A stretch of DNA of 64,000 nucleotides from Acutalibacter sp. (GTDB lineage: Bacteria; Bacillota; Clostridia; Oscillospirales; Acutalibacteraceae). The first letter of the stretch is position 1. Each line of letters begins with the position of its first letter. The notes beneath the pieces were generated by a model that saw only the letters and a list, made by a program, of their open reading frames with translations, did not search any database and had not been told where the DNA came from. Location of the stretch: the NCBI GenBank assembly GCA_020025775.1, contig JAHHRN010000002.1, positions 206,873-270,872 on the forward strand. Reading direction: 5' to 3'. Below, one piece after another: positions 58,970-64,000 of the stretch. The translations under genes were made by a program, and so were the position numbers.

Positions 58970-59349
58970 GCTTTTATCCATCCCAAACACATTCGAATTA
59001 ACTCCGAAGCTATCGGCAGTGCCATAATCAACACCGCCATTCTGCCTGCCATTTCCACGCCGGTTGATAGCGCCGTCTCCCCGCAATCCTTACAGATATT
59101 GGCTGTAATTTGTGAAAGTATACAAATGCCGAGTGCTTTTAAAAGCGTTTCCAGAAGCACGGCATCCACGCCCATAGTATCACTTAGTGCGAACAACGCC
59201 GTAATGGCATTTTCGGCACCTTCCAGCAGAAAATAGGCTAAAAGTAATACAGTTGCCAACTTAACCAGCAAAGAAATTTCCGGCTTTAGACCTTTAAAAA
59301 AGATAATAAAAAAGAGTCCGATCAGACTGATTAAACAAAGCTTTAGCAT
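58966..59349 (-). CDS. spoIIIAD: SpoIIIAD, stage III sporulation membrane protein
   Basis: 127 residues with four membrane helices. The C-terminal ANICKDCGETALSTGVEMAGRMAVLIMALPI matches the family. It follows spoIIIAC by 3 nt and overlaps spoIIIAE by 4. Confidence 0.94.
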   Translation of the reverse strand: MLKLCLISLIGLFFIIFFKGLKPEISLLVKLATVLLLAYFLLEGAENAITALFALSDTMGVDAVLLETLLKALGICILSQITANICKDCGETALSTGVEMAGRMAVLIMALPIASELIRMCLGWIKA

Positions 59350-59352
59350 AAT

Positions 59353-59547
59353 TTACATCTCAAAAAAGCTACGCATAACATCATAAAGAGAACTGAGCTG
59401 TGGCAAAAGCATTAAAATAATAACCAGAACACCAGCCAGAACAGTCAGCATTGCGTATTCATCCCGTCCAGACTTGGAAAGCACCTGATTCAGCACTGCT
59501 ACAATGATGCCGATGCCCGCAATTTTAAAAATCAATTCAATTCCCAT
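59353..59547 (-). CDS. spoIIIAC: SpoIIIAC, stage III sporulation membrane protein
   Basis: 64 residues with two membrane helices and the family motif LNQVLSKSGRDEYAMLTVLAG. It is the usual size (about 65-68) and lies between spoIIIAB and spoIIIAD. Confidence 0.94.
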   Translation of the reverse strand: MGIELIFKIAGIGIIVAVLNQVLSKSGRDEYAMLTVLAGVLVIILMLLPQLSSLYDVMRSFFEM

Positions 59548-59560
59548 AAATTCCTCACAA

Positions 59561-60070
59561 CTACATAAAGATAATGCAGCAGAACAAGCCTAAAAAAGCG
59601 CCCAGTGCATAAGAAAGTTTTTGTTTTGTCTTTAATTCCTCTAAAAGACGCATTCGTTTTTCTTTGGCCTTTTCCAGAAAAAATCGACAATTTTGCTTTT
59701 GACCCTCTTTATCCGTATTCCCGAACAGCGCAGAAAATTCGCTTAAGAAAAGAATATCCTGCTTTGCAAGAGCCGAAGCGGTCTGATATTTTTTCAAAGC
59801 TTTTTGCCAAGAATCGTGCAGGCTTTCTCCTGCTTCAAGATAGTCGCATAAAAACTTTAAAAAAGAAAAGGAAGAAAAATTATCGCTGTGATTTAACGCA
59901 CATAAAATTTCACCTGTCGGCGTTAAGGCGAAGGAGATTCTTGCCTCAATCTCTCGAAACAAGTTTTCAAACAGCTCTAATTCTTTAGCTCGCTGAAGAT
60001 TCTGCCTGGCGAAATAACGCCCTGTTAAGATGCCGGTCAGTAAAATCAGCAGAAGGCCGAACGTTTTCAA
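59561..60070 (-). CDS. spoIIIAB: SpoIIIAB, stage III sporulation protein
   Basis: 169 residues. An N-terminal helix (GLLLILLTGILTGRYFA), then the family region LFENLFREIEARISFALTPTGEIL, helical body, and a C-terminal helix. It interacts with the ATPase SpoIIIAA. Its ATG lies 86 nt inside the 3' end of spoIIIAA. Confidence 0.93.
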   Translation of the reverse strand: MKTFGLLLILLTGILTGRYFARQNLQRAKELELFENLFREIEARISFALTPTGEILCALNHSDNFSSFSFLKFLCDYLEAGESLHDSWQKALKKYQTASALAKQDILFLSEFSALFGNTDKEGQKQNCRFFLEKAKEKRMRLLEELKTKQKLSYALGAFLGLFCCIIFM

Positions 60071-61025
60071 AAGATTCCCCTGCCTTTATAACCTCTTTGA
60101 TTTGCCCTATCCGTGTACCGTTTTCTAAAATCACAACGTAGTCTAAAACACGTTCTTCTAAAAGGCTTTTAAGTCCGCTCCTTCTCCGAGCTTCTTCTAG
60201 AGAATTTGCATGTGCAGTAACGATAAAGGATACACCGCTGAGCATGCCTTCTAAAATGGCATCTGTATCTTCTTTTTTGCCGATTTCATCGCAAAATATC
60301 ATACGTGGAGAAAGCGTGCGCACCGCAAGTGCAATCCCCTCTGTTTTTTTATAGCCGAAAAGAACATCCGTATTACTTCCTAGCTGCATTTTATCTGTAT
60401 TTTCTCTTTTGCCGGAAAGCTCACCGCGTTCATCGATTACGGCACATGAAAAAAATCTACCGAGGCAGCCGTTTGAAATTTGACGACACAAATCTTTGAG
60501 TACGGTCGTCTTACCCGACATCGGTGCACCCAGAATCATAACGTTTTGCGGTTTATTTTCGGCAAAGCACGATTTTATAAGTTCATTTGCCGCGCCGGTA
60601 ATTTCTTTTGCAATACGTAAATTTAAAGCGTAAATATTACGCATGCCGCAAATTCTACCGGAATTTTCCACCACAGCTGTTCCGCAAAGTCCGATACGAT
60701 GACCGCCCTCTATGGTTAAGAAACCGTTTTTTAGGTCATCCTGATGACTATGTACAGAATAACCGCACGCCTTTTGGACAATCGCTTCTATTTCGGTCTG
60801 TAAAGGCACCAAAGCTTCATTGGAAAGAATTTGTGTAGCTTTCCCGCTCGACTGCAAAAAATATGTACCACCAGCCGTATTGAGGACTACAGGTTGCTGT
60901 GCTCGAAGCCGAATTTCCAGCACATCTGCCTGCAAGGTTTCACTGCATCGACAAAGCACTTGCCGCAGTCGCTCCGGCAAAATACGAATGGCATCTTCAA
61001 ACGCCGCATTATTTTTTATTCCCAT
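59985..61025 (-). CDS. spoIIIAA: SpoIIIAA, ATPase of the sporulation channel
   Basis: 346 residues from the ATG at 61025 (RBS GAGGTG); the frame continues 28 codons upstream without an RBS. The secretion-type AAA ATPase core has EIRLRAQQPV, GHRIGLCGTAV, Walker A GAPMSGKTT, and Walker B-type RMIFCDEIGKKEDTDAI. It is longer than the ~307 residues of the Bacillus protein; the extra C-terminus overlaps spoIIIAB. It heads the operon, expected to depend on sigma-E. Confidence 0.95.
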   Translation of the reverse strand: MGIKNNAAFEDAIRILPERLRQVLCRCSETLQADVLEIRLRAQQPVVLNTAGGTYFLQSSGKATQILSNEALVPLQTEIEAIVQKACGYSVHSHQDDLKNGFLTIEGGHRIGLCGTAVVENSGRICGMRNIYALNLRIAKEITGAANELIKSCFAENKPQNVMILGAPMSGKTTVLKDLCRQISNGCLGRFFSCAVIDERGELSGKRENTDKMQLGSNTDVLFGYKKTEGIALAVRTLSPRMIFCDEIGKKEDTDAILEGMLSGVSFIVTAHANSLEEARRRSGLKSLLEERVLDYVVILENGTRIGQIKEVIKAGESFENVRPSADFTDRHLNRALFRQAESSAS

Positions 61026-61081
61026 GCTTTTCACCTCACTAGAATATACGGCGACTTGTCCCAATTTAGAACAACAATTTA

Positions 61082-61110
61082 TTGAAAGGCTTTTACTTTT
61101 GTGATACAAT
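61082..61110 (+). promoter_or_regulatory. Sigma-A promoter of the YfhO-family gene
   Basis: TTGAAA (61082-61087), 17-nt spacer, TACAAT (61105-61110), each matching consensus at 5 of 6. It is in the divergent region with spoIIIAA. Confidence 0.7.
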
Positions 61111-61154
61111 AAATTTAAATTTTATTTGATTCTATTTGCTAAAGGACAGAAAAC

Positions 61155-63947
61155 ATGAAAAATTCGAGCTTACAAAAAAATAGCTTCTGGGAGAATAATA
61201 AATTTATTCTTTTAGCAGGCGGTTGCGCCCTTCTTGTCATGGCTTTAATTTTCTATTGCTATGATTTAGTCCCGTTTGGTAACATGACCATTTTAAGAAT
61301 GGATTTGTATCACCAATACGGCCCGCTTTTTGCAGAGTTATATGACCGAATCACTTCCGGCGGTTCTCTTTTATATTCTTGGGAATCCGGGCTCGGCGGC
61401 AGTTTCTTAGGTAATTTCTTGAACTATCTCTCCAGCCCCCTCTCCTTTTTGATTCTCTTTTTCGGGCATAAAAATATTACCGACGCCATTTCTTTCATGA
61501 TTCTTTTAAAAGCCACACTTTCTGCCATGACTTTCGCTTATTATTTGAAGGAATCTCATCACAGAAATGATGCTTCTATTGCGGCATTCGGTACGTTATA
61601 TGCCTTTTGTGGTTATTTTGTTGCCTATTACTGGAACCTGATGTGGATTGATGCCATGTATCTTTTCCCGCTGGTCATTTTAGGTATAGAAAAAATCATC
61701 CATAAAGGTAAACCAACTCTTTATTGCATCAGTTTAGCTGTTCTTTTCGTTTCCAACTATTACATGGCCTACATGGTATGTATTTTCTCTGTTCTTTATT
61801 TCTTAGCCTATTATTTCGGTCACTATCCTCTTACACAAAAATTCAAGGAGCTTTCGCCCGAAGAAAACAAAAAGCAATCGCTTTTAAAGCGTATGAAAAA
61901 CTCTTTGTTTTTGTGTGCCGGAACAAAGTTTGCCATTTATTCCATTTTAGCCGGTTTATTGGTTGCAGTTTGTATTTTGCCACTTTTAGAAGTTCTCTCC
62001 GGCAGTTCGGCAACAAACGGCAATGCACCTACAGAGCTAAAAAAATACTTTACTGTTTTCGATTTTCTAGCAAACCACCTTGCCTATTCCTCGCCCACCA
62101 TTCGCAGCAGCGGTTCAGAGGTTTTACCGAATGTGTATTGCGGCATTCTTACGCTTATTTTAGTTCCGCTGTATTTGTTCTGTGACAAAATTTCATCTCG
62201 TGAAAAAATTGCAAACGTTGTTTTGCTCGGTGTTTTATATTTCAGCTTTAACATTAATTATCTTAACTATTTTTGGCACGGCTTCCATTTCCCGAACGAT
62301 TTGCCGTACCGTTTCTCGTTCATGTATTCCTTTGTTCTTTTACAGCTTGCTTTTAAGGCATTTACGCACATCAAAGAATTTAAAGGGAAACAAATTTTAG
62401 CGTCTGGCATCGGCGTTGTTGCTTTTCTTATCTTGGTGGAAGAAGTCACTTCCAAAAACATTACAGATATTTCTCTGTTTTTATCTCTCGTTGCGGCAGC
62501 TGCCTACGTTTTGATTTTACATGCTTTCAAAAACAAACGCTTTACAGTTGCTACGCTTTCTTTTCTTTTGATGTGTACTTCTGTTTCGGAAATTGCGCTT
62601 TCCAATACCAATCAATACACCATGAATCAAAGCAAAGAAAACTACACCTCGGACTATGCGGCATTCCGCGTATTAAAAGAAAACTTAGATAAACACGATG
62701 CTTCCCCGTTCTATCGAATGGAGCTTACCAATCTTCGTACACGCATGGACCCCTCTTGGTTTAACTACAACGGTATCTCTGTATTTTCTTCTATGGCAAA
62801 TGAAAAGGTTGCAAATTTGCAAAGCAGAGTCGGTATTGCTGGAAATTATATTAACAGCTATACCTATCATTTACAAACACCCGTTTATAACGCCATGTTC
62901 GGCTTAAAGTACATTGTGGACAATGAGAGTTCCGTTATGAATCCGGAACTTTATACCGAGCTTTTCTCCTCGGACAAATTTACAGCCTACGAAAATAAAT
63001 ATGCATTGCCGATTGCCTTTACAACAGATGCCAGCCTTTCAGAATGGATTGCAACAGATTACAAAAATCCCTTTGAGGCACAAAGTGACTGGTTTAAATA
63101 TGCAACCGGTGTAGATAATGTATTTAGACGTGTTCCGATTATGGATATTGATTACAATAATGTTGTACCATTTTTACCGAAAGAAATTGAAAGCGGCAAC
63201 TTAAGCTTTGCTAAAGAAAACGAAAACGGCGACGGTAGTTTTACAGTTTCATTAGAAGCGATTAACGACGAAAACCTTTATGTGTATATCAAATCCTCAA
63301 AAATCGAAAATGCAGAGATTACAGCCAACTTGTTTTCTAAGAATGTAACTGTTAAAGATGGCTATATCGTAGATTTAGGTGCACATCCGAAAGGTGAAAT
63401 CATCACCATTGATTTACCGATTAAAGAGGATGAAAGCCGCGGTAACGTGGATTTATATGCCTATACGCTGAATCAGTCTGCATTTAAGAAGGGCTATCAA
63501 TCTCTTTCGGAAGGTGCCTTAAAGATTTCGGAATTTAAAGACACTTCTGTAAAAGGCGAACTCTTTGCAAGAGAGAATCAAATGGTTTATACCTCCATTC
63601 CCTTTGACAAAAACTGGACCGTTTATGTGGACGGATTAGAGGTCTATGAAGAAAATGTTTTTGCACTTTCGGACGGCCTTTTGGCATTTACCATCGGCCC
63701 CGGTACACATGAGATTGAATTTAAGTATCAATCCAAAGGCTTACTGTTCGGTGCAGGAATTTCCATCGCAGCGCTGCTCCTCTTTTTACTGCTTACCCTG
63801 ATACAAAAGAAGAAAAAAACTGCTGTGAAGAAATGGCAGAACCTAAATGCCGATATGCAAAACGGCGCTTTGGATTCTGTATCAAACAGCATGATTGCTG
63901 AATATTTGGATTTAGATATTATCATTGAGGATAAGAAAAAAGAATAA
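61155..63947 (+). CDS. YfhO-family polytopic membrane protein (GT-C fold)
   Basis: 930 residues. About a dozen membrane helices in the first ~460 residues, with the YfhO signature near the N-terminus: FGNMTILRMDLYHQYGPLFAEL and SWESGLGGSFLGNFLNYLSSPL. A large extracytoplasmic domain (about 470-840) and a final helix with a charged tail follow. YfhO-type proteins are GT-C glycosyltransferase-like and have been linked to teichoic acid glycosylation. A connection to the GT4/PlsC pair at 41 kb is possible but unproved. Upstream is a good promoter and RBS AAAGGAC. Confidence 0.88.
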   Translation: MKNSSLQKNSFWENNKFILLAGGCALLVMALIFYCYDLVPFGNMTILRMDLYHQYGPLFAELYDRITSGGSLLYSWESGLGGSFLGNFLNYLSSPLSFLILFFGHKNITDAISFMILLKATLSAMTFAYYLKESHHRNDASIAAFGTLYAFCGYFVAYYWNLMWIDAMYLFPLVILGIEKIIHKGKPTLYCISLAVLFVSNYYMAYMVCIFSVLYFLAYYFGHYPLTQKFKELSPEENKKQSLLKRMKNSLFLCAGTKFAIYSILAGLLVAVCILPLLEVLSGSSATNGNAPTELKKYFTVFDFLANHLAYSSPTIRSSGSEVLPNVYCGILTLILVPLYLFCDKISSREKIANVVLLGVLYFSFNINYLNYFWHGFHFPNDLPYRFSFMYSFVLLQLAFKAFTHIKEFKGKQILASGIGVVAFLILVEEVTSKNITDISLFLSLVAAAAYVLILHAFKNKRFTVATLSFLLMCTSVSEIALSNTNQYTMNQSKENYTSDYAAFRVLKENLDKHDASPFYRMELTNLRTRMDPSWFNYNGISVFSSMANEKVANLQSRVGIAGNYINSYTYHLQTPVYNAMFGLKYIVDNESSVMNPELYTELFSSDKFTAYENKYALPIAFTTDASLSEWIATDYKNPFEAQSDWFKYATGVDNVFRRVPIMDIDYNNVVPFLPKEIESGNLSFAKENENGDGSFTVSLEAINDENLYVYIKSSKIENAEITANLFSKNVTVKDGYIVDLGAHPKGEIITIDLPIKEDESRGNVDLYAYTLNQSAFKKGYQSLSEGALKISEFKDTSVKGELFARENQMVYTSIPFDKNWTVYVDGLEVYEENVFALSDGLLAFTIGPGTHEIEFKYQSKGLLFGAGISIAALLLFLLLTLIQKKKKTAVKKWQNLNADMQNGALDSVSNSMIAEYLDLDIIIEDKKKE

Positions 63948-64000
63948 AATCATATACCACGCCCGAAAGGACGTGGTATGAATATTAACCCTATAAGGGT
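63948..64000 (+). other. Short hairpins at the right edge
   Basis: ATACCACG (63954-63961) can pair with CGTGGTAT (63971-63978), and ACCCTATAAGGGT follows at the very edge. No T-run is visible before the window ends, so termination after the YfhO gene cannot be confirmed. Confidence 0.35.

Noticed and set aside
1..64000. CRISPR arrays, insertion sequences, prophage or toxin-antitoxin modules
   Set aside because: No regularly spaced repeats, transposase motifs, phage structural genes or paired small toxin-antitoxin ORFs were found.

Overview
The window reads as the chromosome of an endospore-forming, anaerobic Clostridia-type Firmicute, probably an Oscillospirales/Ruminococcaceae relative (the lineage is inferred from gene content and order only). 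The evidence is a complete spoIIIAA-AH operon, spoIIGA-sigE, a spoIIM-like gene, DUF1540 and TIGR04086-type genes, a T-box tyrS leader, a lysine riboswitch, AT-rich intergenic DNA and strong GGAGG ribosome binding sites. The content is mostly core chromosome. I see no insertion sequence, prophage, CRISPR array or resistance island.

Layout. 1-4.8 kb: end of thrC, a DUF1540 mini-protein, a metallophosphoesterase, tig-clpP-clpX. 4.8-9.3 kb: two extracytoplasmic proteins (a degenerate LCP-like protein and a transglutaminase-like protein), then folE-folP-folB-folK and tRNA-Gly. 9.3-20.7 kb: a class A PBP gene runs straight into pyrC-pyrF-(carB-like)-pyrK-pyrD-ruvX, followed by spoIIGA-sigE. 21-24 kb: a glpA/glpB/DUF1667 redox operon. 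24.5-26.5 kb: a sortase-type cell-wall protein. 26.8-30 kb: a TtcA-like enzyme, rplM-rpsI, an RluA-family synthase. 30-33.4 kb: a YabE-like G5/3D protein and a Xer recombinase, each behind a long AT-rich leader region with a perfect sigma-A promoter. 33.4-37.3 kb (minus): spoIIM-like, TIGR04086, yajC, tgt, queA. 37.3-40.5 kb: lysine riboswitch and asd-dapA-dapB. 40.5-44.9 kb: a glycolipid-type glycosyltransferase/acyltransferase pair (minus) and a two-component system. 44.9-61 kb (minus): tyrS with its T-box, then the spoIIIA - yqhY-like - nusB - M22 paralogue - xseAB - ispA - dxs - tlyA - nadK - argR - recN block. 61-64 kb: a YfhO-family membrane protein.

How the genes work together. Most clusters are coherent pathways: protein quality control (tig-clpPX), tetrahydrofolate (folEPBK), the later steps of UMP synthesis (pyrC, pyrF, pyrK, pyrD), lysine/diaminopimelate feeding peptidoglycan (asd-dapAB under lysine control), isoprenoids (dxs-ispA), and the mother-cell feeding-tube apparatus of sporulation (spoIIIA, together with sigE and its activating protease SpoIIGA).

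The most unusual item is the 936-residue CarB homologue inside the pyr operon. It has lost metal ligands in both ATP-grasp halves and about 60 residues of the second one, keeps the C-terminal allosteric (MGS-like) domain, and has no carA beside it. It looks like a pseudoenzyme or regulator, not a carbamoyl-phosphate synthase. Other points worth pursuing are a switch-like leader before clpP, a perfect promoter overlapped by a 13-bp inverted repeat far upstream of the Xer gene, a structured leader before the YabE-like gene, a ribosome binding site embedded in a terminator stem, and a spoIIG promoter nested in the preceding operon's terminator.
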